DNA from: Sarcophilus harrisii
Taxonomy: Eukaryota; Chordata; Mammalia; Dasyuromorphia; Dasyuridae
Direction of reading: 5' to 3'
DNA: 64,000 bases
NCBI RefSeq assembly: GCF_902635505.1
Contig: NC_045428.1
Location: forward strand, 225,944,107 to 226,008,106
Shown here: piece after piece, positions 47,181 to 58,189 of the stretch
Position numbering within the stretch: position 1 is the first letter of the stretch
Layout of the letters: every line of letters starts with the position of its first letter
Notes under the pieces: model-generated
What the model saw: only the letters and a program-made list of their open reading frames with translations
The model's database searches: none
Told to the model about the DNA's origin: nothing
Translations under genes and position numbers: made by a program

Positions 47181-48299
47181 AGATAGATAATTCACTGATT
47201 GAGAAAGAAATACAGACATTACTTCACTGAGCAATGGAAAAGATGGGAAACATAATTCAGTCTGTTGAAATTAAGGGAAAGTAGTCTGGATGTAGTCTAT
47301 AACATGGCTGAGTCAATAAGGTAATATTGCCCTCCATAGATAACCTCATGGATTATGTGAATTTGTGGACATAAAGGGGTTTATGATGACCATCATCATG
47401 ATGATCAGATTTGATCTATTGTCAGAAATTAAAGAAGGATAACCCTTGAGGTTCTAGGGCTTGGTGATCAGTGAAAATTATGTAAGGGAATGGTAGAAAC
47501 CATAGCATACAGTAAATTGCAAAAATTTAACATCTCCCAAAAAAAAAAAAAAAAAAAACCAGCAAGACCATGAGCTGTTGGCTAAAATCACTTTTCAGAG
47601 GTTCATTAGTTTTCAAGAACTGACAAATACTCATACTACAAGTACAGACTTTAAAATATCTTTCAGAACTCAACTAATACATTATACTGGAATTTGAGCT
47701 GATTGAACTGTTGTATACCGTGCCCAGACACAATACTGGTCCACAAAAATTTAAGAATAATACTTTTAATAGGTGCGGCCAAACCACTAAAAATGCTTGA
47801 AAGTTCTAAGTGGAACAAAAAGTTTTCAAAATACAGAGGTCTAGCAAAAGAAATTTTAAAAATTAATTTGGAACTAGGATGAGGCACATATGTCCATTAT
47901 TCCACCTGCTTCTATTAGAATTGAGGATACTTTCAGTGAACCTACAGAGGGTGAACTTGTATCCCAATATGTTTCTTCAGTTACAAAAGGAAGTTATTTT
48001 ATCCACCTGTGCAATTTGTCTGCAGAGTGTTAAAATATATCATTTTTTAAATATTAAGGATCACATTATTTTCTAGATCATTAAAATGTGAAAAGGAGAA
48101 TAATCATTCCAAGACTGTTTCTATCTTAATTTAATGAGAAGAATAATTTTCAATAATAACAATAACAAAATGTACGACCTATAGATTGTTAATATGTAAC
48201 TGAGTGTATCAAATATATTTTTTGCCCAAGAGATATTCAGAACTGAACCACATCTTTACCATCTTGTAATTAATTTAAAAATGTATGGAATATAATATC
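47181..48299. other. Upstream of gene B, nothing recognised
   Basis: A 20-odd base A run at about 47540. No supported gene. Some stretches may belong to the RTE-like remnant that follows. Confidence 0.3.
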
Positions 48300-48615
48300 T
48301 TATTATGCCTAATGTTTTTTGATTATGGAAAACCTAATGATCTCATTTATCAAAATCATTCAAGATTCCTTTAGAGCTGGAATAATAAAAATAACACCAC
48401 TCAATGACCCTATAACAATAAACAACTGTTGAAGAAGGATATTGTATGCTCAAATAAAGTACTGACCACTATGATTGAAGAAAATCAACACAGATTCTAT
48501 CCAAGTTAAGTTGAGATCCTCTGGGTACTCCCATTTACTGATAACATGGCCTTGATTGCATCAAATCCCAAAACTTGGCAGAACCTCCTAAAAGAAATCT
48601 GTGGTGACTTAAAAG
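48300..48615 (+). mobile_element. RTE/BovB-like LINE remnant
   Basis: Translated pieces near 48470-48610 resemble RTE reverse transcriptase after the catalytic region: FTDNMALIASNPKTWQNLLK aligns with the FADDIVLIA block of that clade. The catalytic Asp pair reads Thr-Asp. Only a short decayed piece. Confidence 0.4.
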
Positions 48616-48634
48616 AATTTTGGCTTGCCTACCC

Positions 48635-48775
48635 ACAGATCAACAATTCATTATTCTCATTTTACACATGAGCAAACTGAGACCCCAGAAGGAAAAATTA
48701 TTTAGCCTCATTTCAGTGTCTGAAATGAGATTCAAACTCAGGTTTCCTGACTCTTAAGTCAAAAGAATTAAACTG
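48635..48775 (+). mobile_element. MIR-like fragment
   Basis: CATTTTACACATGAGCAAAC and GATTCAAACTCAGGTTTCCT match the SINE 3' half. It ends 155 bp before gene B's first coding exon. Confidence 0.5.
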
Positions 48776-48930
48776 AATTGAAAAAATATATATATTCTCC
48801 ATTAAAAGATATTATTAAAACAATATAAAAAAGATAATTAAAAATTATAAAAAGATATTATGTTTCTTCATAAAAATGTGATTTCATTGCATTTACAGTT
48901 ATTCAAGTCTTCTGCTTTGTTTTGGTAGAA

Positions 48931-49122
48931 ATGTCAGCAATGGAAAAGAAATTACTAGTGATTGATGTGGATGCTGGTGTAGATGATGCTGTTGCCTTAA
49001 TGATGGCTCTGGGAGCACCTAATGTTGAAGTTCTAGGGATCACTTGCTGTTTTGGGAACACTTCAGTGGATAATGTGTGTAAAAATGTCCTTCGGGTGTT
49101 ACAGAAGTGTAACAGCTTACAG
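48931..49122 (+). CDS. Gene B coding exon 1 (residues 1-64)
   Basis: The acceptor TTGGTAG ends at 48928, leaving two bases before the ATG; relative to gene A the acceptor has shifted by 3 nt. It encodes IDVDAGVDDAVAL and GITCCFGN; 48 of 64 residues match gene A. The donor is CAG|GTAATT, phase 0. Confidence 0.9.
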
Positions 49123-52100
49123 GTAATTTATTTGCCTTGCAAGTATTCCAAATGATTAAGCTTTATCCCTAATAATCAAAAAAAATTTTTTTTCACTTAC
49201 TGAAAATCCTCCTTCACTCTCCCTTTCCTCCTTCACACCCTTTTGCCTCCTTCCCACATACTGAAAAAGAAAACTCTTATAATAAATATGCAAAATCAAT
49301 CGAAACAAATTATCAAACTGGTCATAGCCAAAGAAAAACTCTTTCAATCTGTACTTCTCTGTTGGAAGAGTTGAGGAGCACATTTCATCATGAATCCTCT
49401 TGAATCATAATTAGTCATTGAATTGATCAAAGTTCTAAAATCTTTTGAAGTTGTTCTCCTGCTCACTCCTCTTATACAAGAATTTCCTAGTTTCTCTAGA
49501 AATGTCTACTTCATTTTTTAAAACACAAAAATATTTCATCACATTCACAGGCCCAATTAACGGGTATCCACAGTTTCCATTTATTTGGTACCACAAAAGA
49601 ATAACTATCTTTTTTGTCTATGGATTATCGCTAATGAATTACATGTGTGCAATGAATTCTTTCCAGTCCCTCCCAAGCAACTGGCCCAGACCGTAATATA
49701 CCCCAAATGGCTTAGACCTAATTCACCAAGATTTGAAGCTGTTTGACTTAAGCTATCTTGACACTTTCTCCATTCTTTATAATTTCTCAACATTATCACC
49801 TACTTTTTCCTCACAGAACAGAGCTTATTTTTCCTCCTCCTTTATTTGCATCCTTGAATCCATTCTTTTCTCTCCTTTTCACAATCTTGCTCCAACAATC
49901 ATTTTCTTTATTTCAATCTTTCCCTCTTTATTTTAGATACCTCCTACATATACTTAGATTTCCTCATTTCATTTTTTTTATTATAGCTTTTTACTTACTA
50001 TATATCTGCATGGGTAATTTTTCAGCATTGACAATTGCAAAACCTTTTGTACCAATTTTTCCCCTCCTTCCTCCCATCCTGGCATATTTAATACATGTTA
50101 AATATAATATACGTATACATATTTATACAGTTATTTTGTTGCACAAGAAGAATCAGATTTTGAAATAATGTAAATTAACCTGTGAAGGACAAAAACAGAG
50201 GGATTAGAAATGCCATGTAGTGGTTCACACTCATTTCCCATAGTTCTTTCACTGGGTGTAGCTGGTTCTATTCATTATTGAACAAATGGAACTGGTTTGT
50301 TACATCTCATTGCTGAAGAGGGCCACATCCATCAGAATTGATCATCATATTGTATTGTTGTTGAAGTATATAACTTCCGTTTGCCTTTTTAAAGACCCTT
50401 ATCTTGACACTTCTGACTGATCGAGTTCCTTACTGCTTACCTTTTTAAACAAGTGGATTATTTTTGGATATTTTTTGGAGAAGATATCCACTTGCTATTG
50501 TGGACAGAAGAGGGTCTAGGTTCAGAGATCATGGGGAACACTATAGTGATGAAAAGCATGACTGAGTAGGGAGAAGAATTTTTATTAAGCTTAAAGAAAA
50601 GACAAGTGAGAAGGAGTTTCTCACAGCAGTGCAAGACCCTAACAAGATCACAACAAAGCAGATGAACTGGATGAGGAACTCCCTGAATTATGAATTTGAT
50701 TACTGAGCTAAACTAGAGCAACACTTTTTATTTGAAATTGAATTCTGTCTAGAATTCAGCTCATTGATTGTAGAGGGTTGCTAATGGCTTAATCCCTGTT
50801 TGTTATAATATATAAAGATAAAAAAGATCATTCTGGGTTTAGGCAAAGGTATGAGAGACAAATCTTTTGTGAAATACCTCTATATAGATCAACTCTTCTG
50901 CAAAATTCTGTGTCTGCTAGACCTAGTCCTAACTCAATTATTTTGGCATAATTGGGAGGGATGTTACCATTTAATAATTGTCTCCAAGATCACTGATAAC
51001 AGAATGAAACAAAATTCAGTGTTTTAATAAAACTTGGCTTTTAAAATAAAGCAGAATTTAAAAATGAATAATCAGTAAAAACCTTAAAATAGTGAAATTT
51101 TACACATTCTCTGGGCCTCTTTACCACTTTTGGTTTTCTTTAATTGGAATGTTTGGGGATCTCTATTTCCTGCAGAGATAGTCCCATCTCTTTTCTGTCT
51201 CCTAAAATAGAAATGAGAGTATAACAGTGCCTGCTGCCAGAGACAATATGATGTTTGGCGGCAGCATCTGTGATGGGAACTTCCATATTCCCAGACACCA
51301 TATTGTCAGATGTGGGTATAGACTATCCTTATTTCTGGCAGTATGAGGGCCAACCCAGTTAGATGGTATCCAATTAAGCATACTCTCAGGAGAAGAAAAA
51401 TCTTTTAGAAAGCAAAATATAGGCCAACGGACACCAATAGGCAAGTTTTCAGAAGATGAAGTCAAAGCTATTAATAGTCATATGAAAAAATATTCTAAAC
51501 CATCAGTAATTAGAGAAATGCCATTAAAAGAACTCTGATGGACCACTTTACTTACTTATCGGATTGGCTATAATATGACAGATTTAGGAAGTCTGATCAA
51601 TAGCAATAATCTACCACAACTTGAAGTGATATTTACCTCCTGATAGAGAATTGATGGATTCAGAGTGCAGATTGAAGTGTATTTTTTCTTTTCTTTATTT
51701 TCTGAACACAACTAACGAGAAAATGAGTTTTGTATGACTTAATATAATTCTCCAATGGGTGGAGGAAGAGAATTTGAAACTGAATAAAAATTAAAAAAAA
51801 AAACTTTTTAAAAAGAAAGTTGAATATTATTAGCAAATCATTCATTAGGGAAAACTAAGCTTTTCCTAATGATATTCTTATAAATACATTTAATTGATGC
51901 CTTTTTTTAAAACATCAAAATCATTTTGGGATATAACTTCTTCCTTCTTCTATTTTTACAAGCACTTTCAGCACTAAACCTACCCTTGTAATAAAGCAAA
52001 ACATTCAAGCTAAACCAACCAATCCAATGGCCACATTTGAGAGTGTGTGCATCATTCTATACTTACAGTTTTCCTATCTCTGCTGTTCTCTAGGTATATT

Positions 52101-55100
52101 TTCTGAGTGTAGTTTCTCAGAGTCTGCATTTTTTTTCTTTTATGTTGTAATCATGGTATATATTGTTCTATTTCACTAAGCATCAGATTATAAAAATCTT
52201 GTTTCTCTGAATTTTATTTCTGAAATTATTTGCTAGAACATAATATTCCATCTCATTCATAAGCCATAATTTATTCAGCCACTCCTCTAATTAAATACAC
52301 ACTCACTTTGTTTCTAGATTGTTGTTATTTTGGCAACCATATATACCATATATAGCTATTGTTTCTTTTTTTTTTTTTTTTTAAGCATGAATGATGCTTT
52401 TCTTTGTTTCTGAACTCTTTGTTGACATAATTTCCAGAATACATCCAGTAATGGTGTGATTGTTGGCAAAGAAAATTAAATTTAGTGGGTGTTCTCACAT
52501 AATTTTAATTTGTTTTCCAGAAGAATTGGACCAATTCACAGCTTTACTGTGTTAGTGTGTCTGTTTTCTCACAGACTTGTTCATTCTAAAGTTGACTGTT
52601 TCTATCCTAAATGACATTTTATCAAAATTCTGTTCATTTAAATCAAAACTTTTAAATCTGTGGTTCACAATCCCATATGGAGTGTCATAACTGAATGTTT
52701 GATTTACATGCCTATGTACCTGGGATCATATAAAAATTCCTTAGGTAAAAAAGGATTTGTGAATGGAAAAAATTTAAGAAGCCCTATTGAAATATCTAAT
52801 AATACTTAATAGTTTAGATTCATATTAATCTCTGTGAAAAATTAAAACCAAATTCAATTTTAGATTATCTAGATGCTATTTAATTGTTGAATTGAGATTT
52901 ATGGCTTATTCTCTCTATTTCTTATTTGGCCACTTTTTTTGTGCTTTAAATCTGTGAGTAGAGATAGAATCAGTGTTGAAGCAAGAAAGATGCAAACCAA
53001 TTAATTTTGCAATTTATTTGTTCTAACTAATATCCAATTTAACTCCAAAGGACATATAATATAAAAATGCCATTAAGTATCTACTTCATTCAAGACATTG
53101 TACTAGATGTTATGTAATACAAAAATGAATTACACATGGGGGCCCTGACCTTGAAGGAATTAAACTAAGGATGGGATTCCAAGACAAGAACATAAATTAA
53201 AATCTGACTAAATGTATGAGATTCAAAAGCATCAAATTTGAGCTCATACTCTAAATTATGAACTATAAATTATAAAGGAACCAGGACACTGAATGTGTCT
53301 TTTATTTGTTATTAGCAATTTGGGGATTATGTCTACTGTTCTATTATTATTATTATTATTTTCACTAATTTTAGATTCCAGTTTATAAAGGTGCTTCTTC
53401 CCCATTCCTTAACAATCCGAAAAGTGACAATTATTTTGGAAAAGATGGATTGGGTGATATTCCTGACCTAGATGCTCCAGAACTGGACAAACTCCAACAA
53501 GAACATGCAGTGCCTGCAATGATCAGAATAATTAATCAACTACCTGGCCAGGTGATCATGTCATAGTAGATGATATCACTGCTCTTCCTCTGTCTCACAC
53601 TATCATGGATCACGTATCTGACTTATTTTCTCTATGATCACTTATATTCTATACTCATTCTGGGAGGTAATCTTTACCTAAATCCTTGAAAAGATTTTAA
53701 AAATCTCTCAAGTAGAAATTTTAATCAAAAACAATCATTCCTCAAAAGATAACTGACCACTCTGAATTGTTTGTGCATTTTTCCTTTAAAAAAAAAATTT
53801 GTAGGTAACTTTGGTTGCCACTGCTCCTTTGACCAACCTAGCTCTAGCTGTGAAAATGGACCCAAGCCTTCCTATGAAAATTAAAAATCTGTTCATGATG
53901 GGAGGAAATATGAATTGTAAGTATATTCAAGTGTTATTGTTTTCCCATCGTCCGTGATTATTTATGGGGATGTACAAAGAATGCATAGAAAAGAAATAGG
54001 TACTTGAGTACCTATTATTATTATTATTATTGAAGCAGGTATGAAAATGACTGTCAGGAAGATATGAATTCAACTCTAGCTTCTGATACTCATTAAATAA
54101 TATGATCCTCTTAGTGATATAGGTTAAGTTCGCAGAACAAAGAAGTTAATAACTATGCCAATCTAGTATTTAACAAACCCAAACACCCCAGCTTTGGGGG
54201 AAAGAATTCATTATTTGACAAAAACTGTTGGAAAATTGGAAACTAGTATGACAGAAACTAGGCATTGACCCACACTTAACACCGTACACCAAGATAAGAT
54301 CAAAATGGGTTCATGATCTAGACATAAAGAATGGTACTATAAACAAATTAGAAGAACATAGAATAGTTTACCTCTCAGATCTGTGGAAGAGGAAGGAATT
54401 TGTGACCAAAGAAGAAGGTAGAGATCATTATTGATCATAAAATAGATAATTTTGATTATATTAAATTAAAAAGTTTTTGTACAAAACCTTTTTAATTTAA
54501 TATAATCAAAATTATCTATTTTATTTTGTACAAACAAAACTAATCAGACAAGATTAGAAGGGAAGCAATAAACTGGAAAAATATTTTTACATTCAAAGGT
54601 TCTGATAAAGGCCTCATTTCCAAAATATATAGAGAATTGACTCAAATTTATAAGGAATCAAGCCATTCTCCAATTGATAAGTGGTCAAAGGATATGAACA
54701 GACAATTTTCAGATGAAGAAATCGAAACTACTTCTATTCATATGAAAAGGTGCTCCAAATCATTATTGATCAGAGCAATGCAAAGTAAGACAACAATTGG
54801 CTAAGATGACAGGAAAGATAATAATGAATTAGAGGGGATGTGGGAAAACTGGGACAACTGATGCACTGTTGATGGAGCTGTGAATGGATCCAACCATTTT
54901 GGAGAGCAATTTGGGCTCTGCCCAAAGGACTATCAAACTGTCCATATCCTTTGATCCAGCAGTGTTTCTACTGGGCTTGTATCCCAAAGAGATTTTAAAG
55001 AAGGGAAAGGGACCTGTATGTGCACGAATGTTTATGGCAGCCCTCTTTGTGGTGGCCAGAAACTGGAAACTGAGTGGATGCCCATCAGTTGGAGAATGGC

Positions 55101-58100
55101 TGAATAAATTGTGGTATATGAATATTATTGTTCTGTAAGAAACGACCAAACTTTACATGACCTGATGCTGAGTGAAATGAACCGGACCAGATCATTATAC
55201 ATGGCAACCATAAGGGTATACAATGATCAGTTCTGATGGACTTGGCTCTCTTCAACAATAAGATGATTTAAACCAGTTCCAATGATCTTGTGATGAAGAG
55301 AGTCATCTACAACCAGAGAGAGATCTGTGGGAACTGAGTGTGGACCACAACATAGCATTTTCACTCTTTCTGTTATTGTTTGCTTGCATTTTTGTTTTCC
55401 TTCTCAGGTTTTTTTTTTCTTTTTAGATCCAATTTTTCTTGTGCAGAAAATAATTGTATGGACATGTATACATATATTGGATTTAACATATTTAGCATGT
55501 ATTGTACTACCTGCCATCTAGGGGAGAGAGTGGGGGGAAGGAAGGGAAAAGTTAGAACAGAAGGTTTTTCAAGAGTCAATGTTGAAAAATTACTCATGCA
55601 TATGTTTTGTAAATTAAAAAGCTATAATAATAAAAAGTATTGAGTATTATATCTTGTCACTGATATCAACCCTGTTCCTTTCTACTTAGTGATTAAACTA
55701 GCAGTCAAATTATATTGAAAAAAAGTAATATGATCCTCAGTAAATCACCTAACTTCTCTTGGGCTCAGTATATTCTTCTATAAAATGGGAATAGATTTTA
55801 TAGATGAATATTATAAAATGGGAATGATGATAGCACCTACTTTCCAAAATAGATATTAAGGATTAAAATAACATTGGTAAGTGCTTTGCAAAACTTAAAA
55901 GTACTGTTTCAGTCGATCAACTATATTTTAGTAGCTATCATTGCCATAGAAATGCTTTATGTTGTTCAGTCACGTCTAACTTTTTATAACCCCCATTTGG
56001 AGTTTTCTTAGCAAAGACAGTGGAGTGGTTTGCCATTTCCTTCTCCAGCTCATTTTACAGATGGGGAAACTGAAGCAAACAGGGTTAAGTGACTTATTAG
56101 TAAGCATCTGAGACTTTATTTGAACTCAGGTGTTCATAACTCCAGCTCTGGCACTCTATCCATTGGGCCATCTCGCTGCTTTATGTAAATGCTAGCTATT
56201 TTTATTATAAAAAAATAGAAATACTTGCTGAAATAAGTGTTGAGTAAGAAAGACAAAACACAAATGAATGCAATAAACTCAGAAATATTTTCAAATAAAC
56301 AAGCCATAGACATTATTGGGATTGAAGAAATTGAATCAAATATCCTATTGGCAGGTGAATAATACATGGAATTAAAATGAGAACCTCCTAGAAAGTAGAT
56401 TGTGAAATAATATTTTTTAAATGCCAATTAATATTTTTGGAGCCCTCATCATATTGCTATCTATCAAAGCAGTGGACATAAGAGTTCTATTTCTAAAAAA
56501 AAATTACCTTAAGGTGTCTAAAATAGTTCACATTGTTTAACATGTTAGTCTTTACACTCTGGAAAAATGGAGAGGTTGGGGGGGGAGTTTGACCAATGAA
56601 GGGGAGATGAATTTACCTGCATATTTATCTAATATTTATAATATTTATTCTATAGATTATGAAAAAACATTTTGTTAACTGATTGCATTTTAAATGATAT
56701 ACTTTTTTCATTTTGAAATAAAAAAGAAACTATAAAAATAAGAATTTATGCTGAATATTTTAATTTTTTTTTAGCCAGAGGAAATATGGATGCATGTTCA
56801 GAATTCAATTTTGCAGCAGATCCAGAAGCAGCTTACACCGTCTTAAATGAATATATTTGCCCCACTTATATTGCAACTTGGGAATTTGTGTGCATGTATA
56901 CATTGTCTTGGGTAAGATGCTACTTAAAAAAAATTTTTTAACAGACTGATCCCCATGGTAATTCACTGGAGATAAAAGAAGAGATATGGTTAAGTGTTGG
57001 GTTATCTAAGGAAAAAGATAGGGACTATTTTCCCTTTTTGATACTTTTCTTTCTCTTCCTAGGAACCTTTCCTTTTTGTCTTTATTTGTACTATAGGTTT
57101 TAAAAATTAAATAAATTTAAATTTTTTCCCTGACTTGATTTTGTTTCAGGCCATTTTTCCTTGTATAATCTAACGGGAGAACATGTAAAAAAAAATTATA
57201 CTTTGCTCCCATCATTTCAATCCTCCTCCTAAAGAGAGTATCTTAAGACCTGTGATAACAAGTGAAAACTCTGTCTAGGAGTTGGGATAGCTAGGAGAAC
57301 AGTGGAGACAGCATTAGACTTAGTCAGGAAGACCTGTGTTCAAATGTGGTAAGTCACTTAACCTCATTTGCCTCAGTTTCCTCATATGTAAAATGAGCTA
57401 GAGAAGAAAATGGCAAACTTCTCCAGTAACTCTGCCAAGAAAATCCCAACTGGGTTCATAAAAGACTGAAACAACTTTATAACAACAACAAAAAGTCGTA
57501 AGATTGTTGTTATTCCTAAATGACATCATTTTTCCTTTGTCAGCAGAATCTTATAGAGATTGTACTTTCGGGGGATTTTGATATTATAGATTTTTTTAAA
57601 TTACAGATTAAGTTTAAGTAGAAAAGGGAATTATAAAAAAGTTAATATCAAAGAGGATTTTTAAAAATCAAGTTTGTATACAATTCTGGAATGACTTACA
57701 AATGGAGCAAATATTGCATTTCTTAAATTAAGAAGATAAATTGTATTTTAAAAAAGCTTGATAAATCATGTAAATATTGTATGTGTGTGTGTATATATAT
57801 ATATATATGTAGCATCCTTTCGTCTTGTTTTCTAGGAATTTTATGAGCAATGGACTTCACAGAATAGTAATAAGGCTAAGTTTTTGAGAGAAATCAATGC
57901 TTATACTGTGGCCAATTTGAAGAAACATGTCCAGAAATCCACCACACTATTCTGGACACCAGGCTATATGCCTTCTGATTGCTTTGCCATAGCAGCTGCA
58001 ATTGAAAACGATTTCATCACCAAAACAATAGTCTGTGCTGTGTCTGTGGAACTGGCTGGCTTCCACACGCGAGGAATGATGGTTTTGGATGTTGATAATA

Positions 58101-58186
58101 AGCTTCAGAAGAAAAACCAAGTTTCAATCATGATGGAGTGCAATGTAGAAAAATTCAAGATACTTCTGATAAACAGTTTGAAATAG
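48931..58186 (+). CDS. Nucleoside hydrolase-like protein, gene B (5 coding exons, 322 aa)
   Basis: Exons 48931-49122, 53375-53551, 53805-53916, 56775-56911 and 57836-58186 join into a 322-residue frame without interruption. Exon lengths and phases are identical to gene A, so this is a tandem duplicate. By eye 217 of 322 residues match gene A. Kept: the D14/D18/D19 cluster, N43, T129, M155, E170, N172 and D254. Changed: the His82 position is Phe85, the His241 position is Ser253, and the usual TGPLTN is TAPLTN (Ala130). Residues 227-253 are almost unrelated to gene A, which suggests a different substrate pocket or loss of activity. It is intact in reading frame and splice sites, so it is probably a functional gene and not a pseudogene, but an enzyme role is uncertain. 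Confidence 0.91.
49125..49965. other. Intron 1 of gene B, first part
   Basis: No named repeat seen. CT-rich stretches near 49195-49260 and 49800-49950. Open frames show no domain. Confidence 0.3.
49968..50375 (-). mobile_element. L1 3' end, antisense
   Basis: A T-rich tail, CAGCATTGACAATTGCAAAA, GCACAAGAAGAATCAGATTT and TTGTTGTTGAAGTATATAAC mark the reversed local L1 3' UTR. Lies in intron 1 of gene B. Confidence 0.8.
50380..51435. other. Intron 1 of gene B, unassigned
   Basis: No supported gene. Parts look like medium-reiteration sequence, but I cannot name a family. Confidence 0.3.
51440..51830 (+). mobile_element. Old L1 3' end, internally deleted
   Basis: An ORF2 piece (CAGAAGATGAAGTCAAAGC and TAATTAGAGAAATGCCATTA) jumps to the 3' UTR (GATGGATTCAGAGTGCAGAT) and an A-rich tail. 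Confidence 0.55.
51895..52690 (-). mobile_element. Old L1 3' end, antisense
   Basis: Reversed 3' UTR and ORF2 C-terminus: TCAGCCACTCCTCTAATTAA corresponds to the conserved CPSVGEW region, and TTTTCCAGAAGAATTGGACC to the CWWSC region. Contains a T run at 52365-52382. Confidence 0.6.
52691..53374. other. Intron 1 of gene B, last part
   Basis: Around 53060-53170 an old interspersed repeat (ACTTCATTCAAGACATTGTA and GGGGGCCCTGACCTTGAAGG) is visible. Otherwise unassigned. Confidence 0.35.
53375..53551 (+). CDS. Gene B coding exon 2 (residues 65-123)
   Basis: The acceptor is TTTTAG|ATT and the donor CAG|GTGATC; 177 nt, phase 0. It encodes IPVYKGASSPFL and FGKDGLGDIP, with Phe85 at the His82 position; 39 of 59 residues match gene A. 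Confidence 0.9.
53805..53916 (+). CDS. Gene B coding exon 3 (residues 124-160 plus one base)
   Basis: The acceptor is TTGTAG|GTA and the donor AATT|GTAAGT; 112 nt, ending in phase 1. It encodes VTLVATAPLTN; Ala130 replaces a Gly that is strongly conserved in the family. MGGN is kept. Confidence 0.9.
54111..55725 (+). mobile_element. L1, 5'-truncated, with probable 3' transduction
   Basis: ORF2 pieces include SDKGLISKIYRE-type sequence near 54600 and a frame at 54884-55138 reading PVCARMFMAALFVVARNW; the frame is broken in several places, including deletions near 54800 and 55145. The normal L1 end with AATAATAAAAAG is at about 55640, but about 75 further bases and a second A run precede the duplicated target TAATATGATCCTC (54098-54110 and 55726-55738). 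Lies in intron 3 of gene B. Confidence 0.85.
54438..54523. repeat. Perfect 36-bp inverted repeat inside the L1
   Basis: Arms 54438-54473 and 54488-54523 are exact reverse complements with a 14-nt spacer. The spacer sequence TTTTGTACAAA is itself near-palindromic and is echoed just after the right arm. Confidence 0.93.
55960..56185 (-). mobile_element. CORE-SINE (MAR1-like), antisense
   Basis: GTTGTTCAGTCACGTCTAAC, CCCCCATTTGGAGTTTTCTT, CATTTTACAGATGGGGAAAC and CTCTATCCATTGGGCCATCT give a near full-length reversed SINE. Confidence 0.8.
56775..56911 (+). CDS. Gene B coding exon 4 (residues 161-206)
   Basis: The acceptor is TTTTAG|CC and the donor TGG|GTAAGA; 137 nt. It carries SEFNFAADPEAA with Glu170 and Asn172; 36 of 46 residues match gene A. 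Confidence 0.9.
57290..57500 (+). mobile_element. CORE-SINE (MAR1-like)
   Basis: GTCAGGAAGACCTGTGTTCA, GCCTCAGTTTCCTCATATGT and GCCAAGAAAATCCCAACTGG, ending with ACAACAACAAAAAG. Lies in intron 4 of gene B. Confidence 0.8.
57780..57812. repeat. TG/TA microsatellite
   Basis: A TG run passes into a TA run 25 bp before the acceptor of gene B exon 5. It may displace the pyrimidine tract. Confidence 0.85.
57836..58186 (+). CDS. Gene B coding exon 5 (residues 207-322, stop)
   Basis: The acceptor is TTCTAG|GAA and the stop TAG. It encodes MPSDCFAIAAAI, with Ser253 beside the retained Asp254, then VSVELAG and HTRGMMVLD. Only 65 of 116 residues match gene A, the lowest of all exons. No canonical AATAAA was found in the first 300 nt downstream. 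Confidence 0.9.
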   Translation, partial: EFYEQWTSQNSNKAKFLREINAYTVANLKKHVQKSTTLFWTPGYMPSDCFAIAAAIENDFITKTIVCAVSVELAGFHTRGMMVLDVDNKLQKKNQVSIMMECNVEKFKILLINSLK

Positions 58187-58189
58187 TTA

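Larger units (their letters stand above)
54035..55920 (+). mobile_element. MIR-type SINE split by an L1
   Basis: The SINE runs 54035-54110 (GAATTCAACTCTAGCTTCTG), then resumes at 55726 with GATCCTCAGTAAATCACC and continues to GTGCTTTGCAAAACTTAAAA. The intervening sequence is an L1 with a 13-bp target duplication. Confidence 0.75.
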
